Counted from the stretch's first letter, positions 11,040 through 43,924 are shown. The stretch is DNA of 64,000 nt from Rhineura floridana (GCF_030035675.1 NC_084499.1:16440239-16504238); one strand, 5' to 3'. The notes: generated from the letters alone by a model not told the origin. Made by a program: numbers and translations.

Positions 11040-12340
11040 CAAACTGGTCTTTCCGTTTGGACCTCTCTTCACGTCACCCAATGCCCTCGCCTCTGATGTT
11101 CCCCTGGCCCTGCCCATCCATGCTCGCTCGGCCGCGCATGTGTTGGAGGAGGCTCCAGACTCCCACAGACCAAACCCTCTCAACGAACCGCAGCGCTCGC
11201 AAAGGGCAAAAGTTCGATCTTGCCGAACTGAGATTTGATCCCGGAGAAGGAGGAGCTGTTTGGGGAGGCTCCAGCCAGGCTCGGCCTGCGAGTTCCCAGT
11301 TTTTGTTTTCTTTCTTTTTCTTGTAGGGACAACATGGAAATAAAGCCGGGTTGCGGATCGGGGAGGGGGGAGGCGAAGGGAAAAAGAAGACTTGAAACGT
11401 ACACACAGCCCCTGTTTTACTGAGGCGGGGGACAAACCCCTCTTCCCTTTGCGTTGTGGCTTTCCTGGTTTGCATGCAATGCTTGGCTTAACTCCAGGCC
11501 TGGCCTGGTCCCACCACCAATGGAAGCAACTCCCAGCCAGGCTTGGGGGGGGGCGGAGAAGAAGAAAGAGGAGGAAGGAGGGAGAGGAGAGGAAGGAGGG
11601 AGACAGGAGCTTTTCTTTTCTTTTTCTTTCCGCCTCTTCCTTTCTCCCTCGCACACCAAATCTCCTCTTTTCCATGGCCTCCGTCAGGGGGTTGCCATAG
11701 GAACTGTAGTGACAAAGGCGAGGGAAGTCTCCAGGGCCTGTGTTTGGAGGGACGGAGGGGAGAGCAAGGAGGAGGAGTCTGAGCCACAAGTTTGAGCGGA
11801 TCTCCAAAACTGCTGGAAAAGTTGCTTTGCGAGGGAGAAAAAGAGATGTGGGGGAGCCAAGCGCAGCTGGATCCATGGCGATAAGGAGGCTGGGATCGCT
11901 GTGGCGGCAGTGGCGGTGGCGGCAAAAAGGCTAGGCCGGGCAGGTAGGGCCTTTCCTTGCTTTCTGCTACTTTGGCCAATGTCCCCCCCCCATTTTCTTT
12001 TGCAGTTCTCTTGCATGCTTTTGTTTTGCTGTGCAGACAATGTTGGCAGCTTGCCCTCTTTCTCAAACCACTGCGGCCTGCAGTGCTCTCTTGTGCTTCC
12101 TTGTCATGGAGAGGGGGGACACGGCTGGGCGCCCTGGCGACAGGGAGCAAGCGTGGGCAGTGCGGAGGCCGGGGGGGGCAAGGAGGCCTCTCCCTCCCCT
12201 GTGGCCTGGGAGGAGGGAAGGGGGGTTGGCTCAGTTCGGCAAGAGGGGAAAGGATCTTTCTTTTTCTGAACAGCAGGAAGGTTGCACTTGGAGTGCATGG
12301 GAGATGCGCGGCAGTCAAACCGGAGCAGGAAATGCGGGAT
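11040..12340 (+). promoter_or_regulatory. GC/CpG-rich putative promoter and non-coding first exon of the DDR-like gene
   Basis: This is the only extended GC-rich, CpG-containing, apparently repeat-free stretch upstream of the receptor gene. A purine-rich segment is followed by a GCGG-rich one that ends at a good donor, GGCCGGGCAG|GTAGGG (exon end 11943). The ATG exon of the receptor begins with a strong acceptor at 18967/18968, so an upstream non-coding exon is required, and this is the natural candidate. A 19-codon ORF from the ATG at 11876 would be an upstream ORF. Long ORFs on both strands here reflect base composition only. The link to the receptor is inference. Confidence 0.5.
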
Positions 12341-12722
12341 AGGCTCTTGCAGGAGAAGAGGCAATGCGCAACATTCCCTCGGTGAACATGCACAATGTTC
12401 TGTCGTGACAAAAGCAGGCTCTTGCGCAAAGATATGCAGAACCATCTGCAACTGTTGGGAAATCAATGTGCAGCACATGTGTCGGCAATCATCATGATGC
12501 CCTGTCTTGCTTTTTGGAAACAGTGCGCCTTCAGAGGCTGGATAGCAAAGATCTAAGACTGCAACACACCATACATTTAATGCACATTTAAAGCACATCC
12601 CATCCCCGCAGGAATCCGGGGAACTGGAATCTGAGCGTTGGAGCTCTGCGAGGGGTAAGCTACAGTTCCCAAGATTCTTGCGGGGGGGGGGCAGGAAGAA
12701 TGTTCTTTAAATGAATGGGGTC

Positions 12723-13139
12723 TAGGGATGGGAGAGAAATTCAATTCAGTTTGCATTTAAAGCCACATCTATTAAATTTGCATTTTCCAAAACAATATGA
12801 GAGCCGAAACACAGCCACCCGTCGAAATTTGCACTTACCAGATTTTTGCAATGCAGTTCCCCAGCCAAACCATGTTCACAGAAATGTAAGAGGGAAAGTG
12901 TGCCTTAAACACAAACCTGTTTGTGAAAATAAGATACAACACTGCATTTATTTTAGGAGGAACTGCTTGCAGAATGTGTACGTTGGACCAAACTGCATGC
13001 AAAAATGTGCTGAGCAGGAGAAATTCTCACTCAAAGGCTGGAGAATTTTCGTAAGGATTTATAAAAAAAACCAAAATAAAATCTCAAATTGCTGCAGCGA
13101 TGTGGAGAACAGAATTTCAGAGTGGTCTTTCCATCTCTA
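12723..13139 (+). mobile_element. hAT-type MITE N1
   Basis: Nearly complete copy, TAGGGATGG to CCATCTCTA, with the family markers AAACAATATGAGAGCCGAAAC and TTGCTGCAG. Confidence 0.8.
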
Positions 13140-13229
13140 ATGCTGTTATTGGTGTGCACGCTGCTATAGTCACATGGGCGACACACACTGTCATAAACCC
13201 ACCAATTATGGGTGTAATTATGGAAGATT

Positions 13230-13535
13230 TGGAACAGACAAAGTGCATAGTTCAGCTCTGGAATTGGCTCCCATAGGAGGCAGTGATGGCCACCAATTTG
13301 GATGGCTCTAAAAGAGGATTAGATAAACGCACTGAGGATACGACTATCAGTGGCCACTAGCCATGACGGCTAAGCTCTGCCTCCCCTCTTGGAGGCAGTG
13401 TGCTTCTGAATGCCAGTTGTTGGGAAACATGAGCTGGTCGCTCCGGTCCTGCTTATGGGTTTCTCACAGGCATCTGGTTGGCCACTGTGAAAACAGAAGC
13501 AGGACTAGAGGGGACACTGATCTTTTTATGTTCTT
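13230..13535 (+). repeat. CR1 LINE 3' end
   Basis: GGCAGTGATGGCCACCAA, GAGGATTAGATAA and GCATCTGGTTGGCCACTGTG are CR1 3' end landmarks also seen at 9960-10190 and, inverted, at 36800-36990. Confidence 0.75.
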
Positions 13536-13727
13536 AGAGTGGCTACCCATATCTGAAGTCACCCTCCAAGCCTCGTATGAGCAATCAAGCCTTTTGCATT
13601 GGTGGTGGGTGGGCAGAGGAAAGACAAGACGTTTTCATTCCTGAGGTGGCAAATCAAGCTGCCAATCCCCTCCTGTCATAGTGGTAAGAATATAGCAGCA
13701 AAGTCAGTAACTGGCCATTTGCGGCTC

Positions 13728-13850
13728 ATTAATGGTATCCCCAGAGGAAGGCAATGGTAAACCACCTCTGAATGCCGCTTACTATGAAAACCCTATTCAT
13801 AGATAGGTTCGCCATAAGTCGGGATTGACTTGAAGGCAGTCCATTTTCAA
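13728..13850 (+). repeat. SINE tail of Sauria SINE/BovB type
   Basis: CCTATTCATAGATAGG, GCCATAAGTCGGGATTGACTT and AAGGCAGT match the 3' end shared by the LINE fragment at 23250-23575 (inverted) and the SINE at 45218-45395. A shared 3' end implies the SINE borrows that LINE's reverse transcriptase. Confidence 0.65.
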
Positions 13851-13859
13851 TGGTATTCC

Positions 13860-14367
13860 CAAACCATCCCCTTGACTTAGGCTGCTTCAATCTACCTCCC
13901 TTATATACCCAGAGGATCCCTGTGCTCTGCAGGTCAGGGCCTCCTGCAGGTACCATCTTATCAGGAGGTCCATTCCGCACAACACAGGAAACAGACCTTT
14001 AGTGTAGTGGCACCGACCCTTTGTAATTCCCTCCCCTTAAATATCAGACAGGCGCCATTCTCTTTTATCTTTTCGGTGTCTACTGAAGACCGTCCTCTTT
14101 CAACAAGCCTTTTAAGTAGAGACCTTATCCCAGTCTGCCTCTGTGCTGGGATTGCTTTTTCAGATCTTTTTCAAGTTTTTTTTAAAATATGTTTCTTTTA
14201 AAAAATGTTTTGTTTTAATCTGTCTTTTAAAGATGTTTTGTTTTAATACATTTTAAAGTCTTTTATTTTTAAGGTGTTTTAGAGTGCTTTTAGTGTTTTT
14301 GTTTGCCTCCCTGGACTCCTACTGGGAGGAAGGGTGGGATATAAATTTAATAAGTAAATAAATAATG
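13860..14367 (+). repeat. L2-like LINE 3' end
   Basis: Carries the end of ORF2 (a diverged LIPYIPSR...-type reading), a short 3' UTR and the typical GGGAGGAAGGGTGGGATATAAATTTAATAA tail pieces. Related copies are at 19790-20275 and 26536-27175 (inverted) and 52190-52480. Confidence 0.75.
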
Positions 14368-14474
14368 GTAGAGCCTGCCTTGGAGTGGGGCTTCTTTGGG
14401 CTGGGAGATGGAGCTGACATACTTGCCTACCCACCTTCTGACCCAAATTGATGTCCCTCTCTCCACATGCCTAC

Positions 14475-14815
14475 ACTGGCTTACCAACCTCAGGCATGGG
14501 GCTTGGCCCCCCAGGGCTGCCCCTCTGGCCCTTGTAACTGTCTCCAGGCCACACCCCTCACTGGCCCTGCCCCACCCTCTCCTTGAGCATTTTTGATTGG
14601 CTAGGATGGGTCCTTGAATTCTGACCCTGCCTCTTGCTTTTCTGGATGGAGGATACGGAAGGGTGTGTGAGGGTGTGTTGACACTGTCCTGTACCAACAT
14701 GAGTTGCTCCACCTACTTTTGCCTCTGGCCTCACCCACTATTGGCATCTGGCTCCTGGAAGGTTGCCCAGAAGGGAATGTGGCCTTCGGGATGAAAAAGC
14801 TTCCTAACCCCTGCG
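14475..14815 (-). mobile_element. hAT-type MITE N4, inverted
   Basis: Runs inverted to a CAGGGGTTAGGAAGC end at 14815, with GAGGGTGTGTTGACAC, TGCTCCACCTACTTTTGCC and CCACTATTGGCATCTGG as the family interior. Confidence 0.65.
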
Positions 14816-15282
14816 ACAGTCCATCAGATGTTTGCAGGGCCAGTTCCAGGGTTTGGGGTAACCTTGGGCACTGTTAGACCCATCATCAGAGCTGGGCCTG
14901 GTCATTTCCTTCCACCGCCCATCTTTGTTGTTGCAGGGCCCCCACGGTTCCACTACCACCTCCTCCTCCTCAGTGCCTTGCCCATCCCTTCAGCATCTGG
15001 AGGCGCCGGGTGTTCAGCAGCAAGCCTTTCCGCAGCCACCAACCCCAGAAGCGTGTTGGGCCTCCATGGCATGGGAACCTTCGCCTCACGGACATCACAA
15101 TAGAGGTGCAGAAATGAAGATGAGTGGTGGGAGGAGGTGACCAGGCTCGGTGCTGGTGGTGGTGAGGGCCCCTTTCATGCTGGGACCCCACTCCCAAAAA
15201 AGGAAAGGGACTACGACCCAGGGCGACCCTGGAGGACTACACTCCTGGCCACCACCCTGCAGACCTTGATCTCCACATTTTA

Positions 15283-15855
15283 GAATCAGGATGGGAAACT
15301 CCAGCCCAGGAGTTGGATGATGCCCTCCAGGCTTCTCTATCTGACCCTTGGGACTCTCCCTAGGCCCACACCCCTTACTGGGCTTGCTGTGCATCCTCTT
15401 TATGGGTTTTTGCCCAGCTGGACTCTGTCCCTTAACTCTGATAAATGCTTCTTGGTTGCCTGGATGGGGGGTAGAGAGGGATTGTTGTTGTTATGTGCCT
15501 CCAAGTCGACCACGACTTATGGTGATCCTATGAATCAGTGACCTCCAAGAGCATCTGTCCTGAACCACCCTGTTCAGATCTTGTCAGTTCAGGTCTGTGG
15601 CTTCCTTTATGGAATCGATCCCTCTCTTGTTTGGCCTTCCTCTCTTTCTACTCCCTGCTGTTTTTCCCAGCATTATCGTCTTTTCTAGGGACTCCTGTCT
15701 TCTCCTGATGTGTCTAAGGTAGGATAGGCGAGGAAATTCACATTTGTGGCCCCGCCCACTTTTCCTTCCGGCCCTGCCCACCACTGGCATATGGCCCTCG
15801 GAAGGGTGCCGAGAAGGAAATGTGGCCCTCGGGCTGAGACAGGGTCTCCACCCAC
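15283..15855 (-). mobile_element. hAT-type MITE N4, inverted, split by an RTE/BovB-like LINE fragment
   Basis: N4 pieces at 15283-15480 and 15725-15855 flank a 3' LINE fragment on the - strand (15482-15725) whose reading includes SLEKTIMLGKTAGSRKRG, a C-terminal motif of RTE/BovB-like ORFs, and whose end is a GTT microsatellite. Confidence 0.6.
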
Positions 15856-16020
15856 GCTCCTTTTAGAATGTGCATGTGTCAGTCAAGACTGGGAAGAAAT
15901 CTAGAGATGTGGGCGAAGGAGCGGAGCAGGGCGAAGCAGAAAGAATAACAAGCAGCTCTTGTGGGGGTGTCACCAGGGTGGGGGAAGCCAGCAGGGGCTT
16001 GTCATCATTGCTTTTTGCTT

Positions 16021-16225
16021 GCTTTTTAACATGTTTAACATGTTTTTTAAAAATATATGTTTTAACCCTTTTTAAATGATTTTTTTTAAAGTTGTTTTGT
16101 TGTGGTGTATTTTAAGGTCTGTTTTTATGACGTTTTGATGTGTTTTTAGTGCTTTTGTTTGCCACCTTGGGCTCCTGCTGGGAGGGAGGGTGCAATATAA
16201 ATCAAATAATAAATAAATAAATCCA
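16021..16225 (+). repeat. L2-like LINE tail
   Basis: T-rich stretch, then GGGCTCCTGCTGGGAGGGAGG and AAATAATAAATAAATAAAT. Confidence 0.7.
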
Positions 16226-16229
16226 ACAA

Positions 16230-16945
16230 AGGTTTTGAGATGAGAGCAGGAGGCTGACAGATGCTGGGGGCCCACGTCCTCTTCGAAACAGCTCTCTGCC
16301 GAGGTCTTCGCTTGGAGGAAGGGGGAGGTGGGGGTGCCGTCGAGAGTGGTGGGCATGGAATGATGTTTCAGTGTGCAAGAGCGTGAGCAGCAGAGCCCTT
16401 GCGCTGTCATTGTGCAAGGGAACATGACTGACAGTGCACACGGGTGCAACAGAAAGAGAGGAGGGGGGCGGAAAGAGATTCTCCAGCAGGGAATGGGTGC
16501 TCTTTTTTTTCACCCAAGGTTCAAGGCAGCTGTTCTGTCTCTTTTCCTCCCAGCCCGCCTCTTGCTTTCAGAGTGGATACCTCGCAATGTTTCTGCTTCT
16601 CCAATGGCTGTCATGGTTTTTTTTAAAAAAATTAATGTACAGTTTGCCAGCTGTTAGCAATTAGCAACTGGATCCTCCCTGGGCCCCCGTCAAGGAGAGT
16701 TTAACGTTTTCGTGCTTTCTCTGTCAGGACAATTTGGATTGTTTTGGTTTCACCTTGCTATCGAAGCTTGGGCTTAGGGATAGAAACCTCGAAAGCGAGG
16801 TAAAGGAATCCGATTGTGTTAAGAAGTATAAAGAGAGGAATCGGGTCAGCCAATTTCAACCCCAGCATCACTTTTGCAATCGCTGTGCACTGGGGTTGGA
16901 ATCGGTTGGAGCCATGTTGTCTAAGGGGATCCATTATATTGGCCT
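16230..16945. other. Intronic, no recognised feature
   Basis: I see no exon or repeat with a second copy here. It lies between the putative promoter and the ATG exon of the DDR-like gene. Confidence 0.4.
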
Positions 16946-17045
16946 TCCCCAACCTAGGGCCCTCCAGATATTTTGGACTACAACTCCCATCAGCCCCAGC
17001 CAGTGCAGACTCTTAGCCAATGCTCCCTCAACAAGTTGTAGCTGC
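16946..17045 (+). mobile_element. Foldback hAT element FB1, partial
   Basis: CCTTCCCCAACCTAGGGCCCTCCAGATATT and GGACTACAACTCCCATCAGC pieces mark the FB1 left arm. Confidence 0.6.
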
Positions 17046-17285
17046 CAAGGGGGTTATGGCTTTAATTATTTGTCCTGCTTCTACAAAATGTGTGGAATGC
17101 AGCTGACTCAATCAAACAAACACGTCCAAATTACAGTGAAAGACAAAACAATGCAAATACATATTTAAATAGCATTATTTGCAGACAACAAAAGCAAGAA
17201 TAATTAACTGTCCGCTCCAAGCCACAATGGCTGGAAGGGTCTCTGTGGGTCCTTCTGGACATCCTTTCTATTGTGCATTCATAAT

Positions 17286-17515
17286 GTGATGTGGTATAAT
17301 GGTTAAGGTGTTGGACTGGCACCTGGGAGACCAGGGTTCAAATCCCCACTTGGCCATGAAGCTCACTGGGTGATCTTGGGCCAGTCACTGTCTCTCAGCC
17401 TAACCTACCTCACAGGGTTGTTGTGAGGATAAAATAGGGAGGGGAGAACTATGTAAGCCATCTCGAGCTCCTTGGGGGAAAGGTGGAATACAAATGGGAT
17501 GGATGGATGGATGGA
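17286..17515 (+). repeat. tRNA-headed SINE (family B) with (GGAT)n tail
   Basis: Head TGGTATAATGGTTAAGG and B-box GGTTCAAATCC, then GTGATCTTGGGCCAGTCAC and CTACCTCACAGGGTTGTTG, ending in a GGAT microsatellite. Copies recur at 32848-33075, 45218-45395, 50620-50845 and 59772-59990. Confidence 0.8.
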
Positions 17516-17699
17516 TGGATGGTGCAGTTATACATGACTCCTCTTTCAATGCCGTTTCCAGCTGCAAAGGTTTTGGGGCAAACATACCGCTTCATTTCGA
17601 ACCAGTGCAGGTCCTGCTGAAATTGTGTAACTTTTCATACCACCAATGTTCCTGTTGATGTTTATTTTTGTCCTGCTTTTGTTCTGCTGTGATGGAAAG

Positions 17700-17912
17700 A
17701 GTGCGCCTCCAAACAGCAGCAATGCACACTTTATCCTGGTATATGCATGTCTGTATGCATTACCTGTTTGAGGAATTGCACTGCAAAATTCAGAGAAGCA
17801 TGCATTTCAAAGAGCGGCTGTGTTTCAGCTCTCATATTGTTTGGGGAAGTGCAAATGAGGTCGGTTCGCCTTTAAAGGTGAACTGAAACATATTTCTCTT
17901 CACCCCTGATGA
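17700..17912 (-). mobile_element. hAT-type MITE N1, partial, inverted
   Basis: Left half of the N1 family in reverse, ending near CTCTTCACCCCTGA. Confidence 0.65.
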
Positions 17913-17914
17913 CA

Positions 17915-18960
17915 ATATTAGAACCAAAAATACAAAAGAAGTGGATCAGTTTTAAAAAGCCACCAGAAATCCATCAGTGAAACAGCAAAGCGGAGCAGTG
18001 CGATGAAACTCATGAGCAATGAGATGGATCTTAGACAGCACTGCCAATAATGCAATGAATCCTAGCTAGCCCTTGGCAGGTACCCACTGAGCGCACTGGC
18101 GGTCACTTGGGACTTCCACCCTTAAATCAGGGCCTAACAAACTGTGTTCTGAATCTTATAAAGCAGGAATGGCTTACTCTGCCCTGAGTGGTTGATCCCT
18201 GGTTGGGTGCCTAACCTCACCAATTTTGGCAGCAGAAAGAAACATTTAAGTACAAAGAGCTAGGGATTCCGACAGAAATGGGAACATAAATTGCCCATGT
18301 TTGCTTTCTGGTTCCATGTCTGGAGCAGAAATCAATCCAGCAAATATTATTGGTATTCACTGTTGTTGTGGCTCTCAGTCCACAAATGATGCATAATTGA
18401 TTATCCCTACCCTTTGCATTATGTTTCCTTTGCATTGAAATGAATGGAATGGAATAACATAATTTATGTAATTAATGACATAAGTTACACAAGTTAGGTA
18501 AGCTATACAATTTTGCCACAGTGGACAGCAGGATGAATAATGTAGGCGGAAGACGAACTGCAGCAGGATGGAAACAGTGCTGCATGCGACAAATGCAAGG
18601 TGGAATGGAAAACGAAGTCTCCTTACCTCCCTGATGGTGATGCAAATTGCCCCTCCTTGCTCATCTGATCAATCGTTTGATGAATGGGGAGGTTCCCTGT
18701 ACAGATCAGCTGTGGGGAGGGTGTGTGGAACCTATGTGCCTGTGTATGCTGTATCTGTACATGTGTGTGGATGTGTGTGTGAGAGAGTCCACCTGCAGTC
18801 TCAGTCCCACTCTCCAGTGGCATGCGGCTCTTGGAGCACTGGCCGGGGGTGAATGCAGCCCTTGGACCAAAATGAGGTTAGGTACCCGTCTTATAAAGCC
18901 ATGGGCCCACACACAGCCTGGAGAGCTAGCTCCAAGCCAGTCATCTTTTTGCCTCTTGTT
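17915..18960. other. Intronic, no recognised repeat
   Basis: No exon is apparent. The last bases (18948-18967) are a pyrimidine tract and AG forming the acceptor of the ATG exon. A short TG-rich stretch lies near 18755-18785. Confidence 0.4.
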
Positions 18961-18967
18961 TTCTCAG

Positions 18968-19051
18968 AGATGTGAATGGCAGTGACCGACAGCCAGGGAG
19001 GACCGCCCGACTGACCCGGGAGCTGTGGGAATCGCTCCCACATCTCCAAGC
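18968..19051 (+). other. 5' UTR part of the ATG exon of the DDR-like gene
   Basis: A strong acceptor, CTCTTGTTTTCTCAG at 18953-18967, opens this exon, so the exon is not the transcription start. 84 bases of 5' UTR precede the ATG. The start codon context is CAAGCATGC, with A at -3. Confidence 0.65.
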
Positions 19052-39975
<20,924 letters not shown>

Positions 39976-41320
39976 CCTGCCAGACACGCGTGAGGGACGC
40001 CGTGAGGGACCAATTTGGGAGTGGCCTTGTCTCGGCCTAAAACTTTTCCGCTGGGCTCCTTCGCCGCCGGGCGTGAGCCCAGGTGCCTTTGGAGCTGACA
40101 ACCGAGGAGTCCTTTCAAACAGGGTGCGAGATGTCCTTTCACTGCGTATCGTACCACAGAGCTTGCGTGGACGTTTGCCATCATGAAGGAATACGGCCGC
40201 GCTTGCGGTGGGTTTCTTTGCTTCAGTCAGAATCCATTTTCCGTGACCTCCGCTCCAAGGAGGTGGCCATGGCAGCTGCTGCCTCCCTCAGCCATGGCCA
40301 AGAGACTCTCCGGTCTGAGGACACGCCATCTCATGGGATAATACGGCCTTCCTTCCTGGAAATGCTGAGAGGGTCCTCGTCTCAGCCCTTCTCCTCTTCC
40401 CTCACAAAAAGCGACAAAAGACACCATCTCTTAAGAACACACAAATAGCCTCCTTGCTGGTCGGTCAGGCTGAAGGACCTGAGCATTACAAGGCTCTCGT
40501 GGCTTGTGATTCCCAGCAACGAGCGTCTTCAAGAGGACAACGCAGTTGGGGAAATGATATTCCGGCTGTCAGAAAAGCTTGGTTCTTGGGAGGTGCGTGG
40601 ACTCTTCCTGGAAGCCATCTTGGCATGTCCTCCTCACTGAAGGAAACCTGCAAGGGGAACGGAACAAAGCGGGTGGAGAGGTCAGCCATTTGCAAAGCCC
40701 CATCCTCTGGATTGGGAGGGGGCTATTCACACTTGGGACTGCCTGTTTGTAGAGGGGTGTGTGTGAATTCTTCCACACTGGATTTTATATTCTTTCAAAA
40801 AGGGTGGTGGTGGATAATGTTATTGGTCATAGGAAGGTCACTGAGGGCTGTCTGCTAAATATGTGGGTTTTTTGGGGGGCAGGGGGAGGGTCTTTTAAGG
40901 GGAAATAGTTGACACTGTTACTACTGTCATCATGACGCCAATGCCTTGTGTTTGTGAACTCGGAGCCAAAACAGACTGACATGCAAATCTCTCTGTTCCC
41001 AGATCCCACTTTTAAGAAGATTCCAAAAGAGACAGGAAAATTGGGCTTGGGGGCCTCTCGCTGTCTTAACCAGTTTCACACCGCTTGCCCCACTTCTTCT
41101 CTTCGTTTAAGGACCCCCCCCTTTCTTAATCTGCCTCTTTTTTAATTTTTATTTCTTTGAAATTCAGAAGCTGTTCTAGAATTCTCTCTGGGCCACCAAA
41201 CACTGCCTCCAAGACTGAACGTATATTACATTTTCCACAGTCACGGAACTGGGTGCTGAGCTCTGGAAACCGTACAGCGGAGAAGCTCAGCTTTCATTAA
41301 ACCAACCCGCCAAGTTTCTA
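39976..41320 (+). other. Proximal 3' UTR of the DDR-like gene
   Basis: Repeat-free sequence follows the stop at 39973-39975. An ATTAAA at 41296-41301 followed by a T-rich stretch is a plausible proximal polyadenylation signal. Confidence 0.55.
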
Positions 41321-41329
41321 GCCCTTTAT

Positions 41330-41830
41330 GATCAGCCTGAGAGGACGCAGGCAAACATCTCCAAAAGGGCGGGAAGAAACCAACCGTAAGCCCTTTGCAT
41401 GTCTCTTCTTGCTCCATCACCCAGAGTGCATCGGCACAAAAGGAAAGAGAAATTGTACCAAAGCGGAGCAGGGTTGCAATTTGAGGTGAGGTTTTGATGC
41501 CCGGTGAACACAGACCAGATTATCTGCTGCTGTGGTCCAGACTGGGAGCCTTAAAGCAGTCACCTTTTTAACCCATGATGCCCTGTGACTTTAGAAGGCT
41601 TATTTTTGTCGTAATACCGCAAAAAGGTGTCCTTTCCTGTCTGTTGCAGCTGAAGGTACTGGTTTAAATGGCATAAGAGCATGCCAGAGCCAAATGACGT
41701 GGCAAGCTGAATCTCCCTCCCCTGTCCCCCCCCCCCAGACAACTCTGTGGAATTGTAGTTTGGTAGAGGTCCTTGGGATTCTCGATTAGAGATCCCTGTG
41801 CCACAGAACTACAATTCCCAGGGGTCTTTG
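41330..41830. other. Downstream of the proximal poly(A) site
   Basis: Mostly unassigned. 41750-41830 has an FB2-like arm (GGAATTGTAGTTTGG...CTACAATTCCCAGG). Confidence 0.4.
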
Positions 41831-41839
41831 AGGAAGAGG

Positions 41840-42163
41840 CAGGGGTGTAGTCATCCAGGGTCTCAGGGGGTCTTAGACCCCTTACTTTTTTGGGAGCAGG
41901 GCCCTAGCAACGTCCCTATGTCTCCAGCATCCTACGAGCCAATCAGAGTAAAAGGAGACGAGTCAGCCACTCAGAAGATTATTCTCAGTAGCTAACATTC
42001 TCCCCTTTCATGCTTGTTGGCTCCTAGGGCCATCTGTTGATATGGGAGAAGGCATTAACAAGGACCTGATTCTCAACCCAGCAGCAAAAAGCAGGAGGAA
42101 GGGGGCGTGGCTGTGACTAATATAAAGTGACCCTGCACTTCTGAACCTGCCACTACACTACTG
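41840..42163 (+). mobile_element. hAT-type MITE N3
   Basis: CAGGGGTGTAGTC to CACTACACTACTG, flanked by GGAAGAGG (41832-41839) and GGTAGAGG (42164-42171), an 8-bp target duplication with one mismatch. Confidence 0.88.
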
Positions 42164-42424
42164 GGTAGAGGGAATGATATTTAAGCCAGTTTAACAGTGC
42201 ATTTCTGTACATCTTTATCTACTAAAAGCCACACCAGACATGGCATTATTCACGTTGCTTGGCTTTGTTTGCTGGTTACTGTTTTAAAAAATTACAGATG
42301 TGGGGGGGCACTGGATTGGAACTAGTGCAAGGGGAAGGGTGCTGTAGCTGAGGTTATTGGGGGGGAGGACAGTTCATCACAGAGGGAGGAGTGGGTTCTG
42401 CCACATCTCCCTTTCGGAGGCCTC

Positions 42425-42988
42425 ACCTGCACTATCCTTTGAAAGCACTATCGTGCCACTTAAACCGTCACGGCTTCTTCCCCCAAAGAATCCTGGGAAC
42501 TGTAGTTGGTTGTTTGGTGCTGAGAGTTACACAGAGCTACAGTTGCCAGAATGGGATTAATAATCAATCCCTCTTTCCAGGGAACTCTGGGAATTGTAGC
42601 TCTGTGAGGGGAATACAGGTCTCCTAATCATCCTCAGTGCCCTTAGCAAACTACAGTTCCCAGGATTCTTTGGGGGGGAGGAAGCCATGGCTGGGGCCTG
42701 AGTGGGGGACAGTGTCGGGGGCAGCAAATCCCCAGTGATCCAACCAGCAAAGGGGTGTAGAGAAAGTGGCCATTGTAAAGACCTGCCTCTCTCCCCCTCC
42801 CACCGCCCCCTTAGAAAAAATATTATTTAGGCAGTGGTGGCTGATGGCTCCATGACAGTGAAATCTGCTCTGGGTTTTAGTCCAAACTTTCAAGGAGCTG
42901 TCCAGGGTGCTGAAACCTAGCTCCTTGAAAGTTTGGACTAAAACCAGGAGCGGATTCCACGGCCCCACTAATATGAAGCCACCAGCCG
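42425..42988. mobile_element. Foldback MITEs FB2 and FB3 side by side
   Basis: FB2 at 42425-42695 (CCCCCAAAGAATCCTGGGAACTG... and its inverse). FB3 at 42828-42988, where TTTTAGTCCAAACTTTCAAGG is mirrored by CCTTGAAAGTTTGGACTAAAA around a short loop. Confidence 0.8.
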
Positions 42989-42999
42989 CCACCATATTT

Positions 43000-43390
43000 C
43001 GGAACACACCATAGTATATTCAGGGAGCTAAAAAGATGGGGATAACTGGAATTCAGATAAATTGAAAAAATTGTTGTATACTGGACTATAGCCTTAAGTA
43101 GTTCAGACCTATATGCAAATGCAAATTGGCTTAGCGGTGGTATGTAATAAGTAAAAACCCTCTAAGGAACTCACTTGGTGGTCAATCAGATTTGGCTATG
43201 GGAGCATGTCCTTCCTAAGCAGCAGTGACTTTTCTTTGTTGCCCTTAGTAGCCCGTGACATCCCCCGCTACAACCCTGTCATGAATCTTAGAACAATGAA
43301 GATTCCTTAAAGGCGAACAAATATGTCATGGCATAAGCTTTCGTGTCCCACACTCCACTTCATTAGATGCATGAAAGGTCGGGCTGATCT
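43000..43390. other. Unassigned
   Basis: No exon or known repeat recognised. Confidence 0.35.
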
Positions 43391-43393
43391 CAA

Positions 43394-43565
43394 GCTGCGT
43401 ACACACCATATATTTAAAGCCCATGACTTTAAAGCCCGAGAATCCTGGGAACTGTAGTTTATCCCTAACAGAGCTACAATTCTCAGCACCTTTAACAAAC
43501 TACAGTTCCCAGGATTCTTTGGGGGAAGCCAAGTGCTTTAAATGTATATGGTGTGCACACAGCAT
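43394..43565. mobile_element. Foldback MITE FB2
   Basis: GCGTACACACCATATATTTAA and TAAATGTATATGGTGTGCACA are its inverted ends. Confidence 0.75.
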
Positions 43566-43571
43566 CAGACA

Positions 43572-43920
43572 AAGGACATTTCATAGAATCATAGAATAGT
43601 AGAGTTGGAAGGGCCCTATAAGGCCATCAAGCCCAACCCCCTGCTCAATGCAGGAATCCAAATCAAAGCTTTCCCAACAGATGACTGTCCAGCTGCCTCT
43701 TGAATGCCTCCAGTGTTGGAGAGCCCACTACCTCTCTAGGTAATTGATTCCATTGTCGTATGGCTCTAACAGTTAGGAAGTTTTTCCTGATGTTCTGTCG
43801 AAATCTGGCTTCTTGCAACTTGAGCCCATTATTCCGTGTCCTGCACTCTGGGACGAGTGAGAAGAGATCCCGGCCCTCCTCTGTGTGACAACCTTTCATG
43901 TACTTGTTAGCACATTATAC
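43572..43920 (-). repeat. CR1 LINE 3' end, inverted
   Basis: CATAGAATCATAGAATAG, then AGAGTTGGAAGGGCCCTATAA; the - strand reads the CR1 ORF2 end (RFRQNIRKNFLTVRAIRQWN...). Confidence 0.9.
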
Positions 43921-43924
43921 TTGT

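Noticed and set aside
10992-12429. Long overlapping ORFs (up to about 310 codons) on both strands of the GC-rich island
   Set aside because: They are low in complexity (runs of P, S, K, R, G), overlap in several frames and match no family I know. Stop-poor GC-rich DNA explains them.
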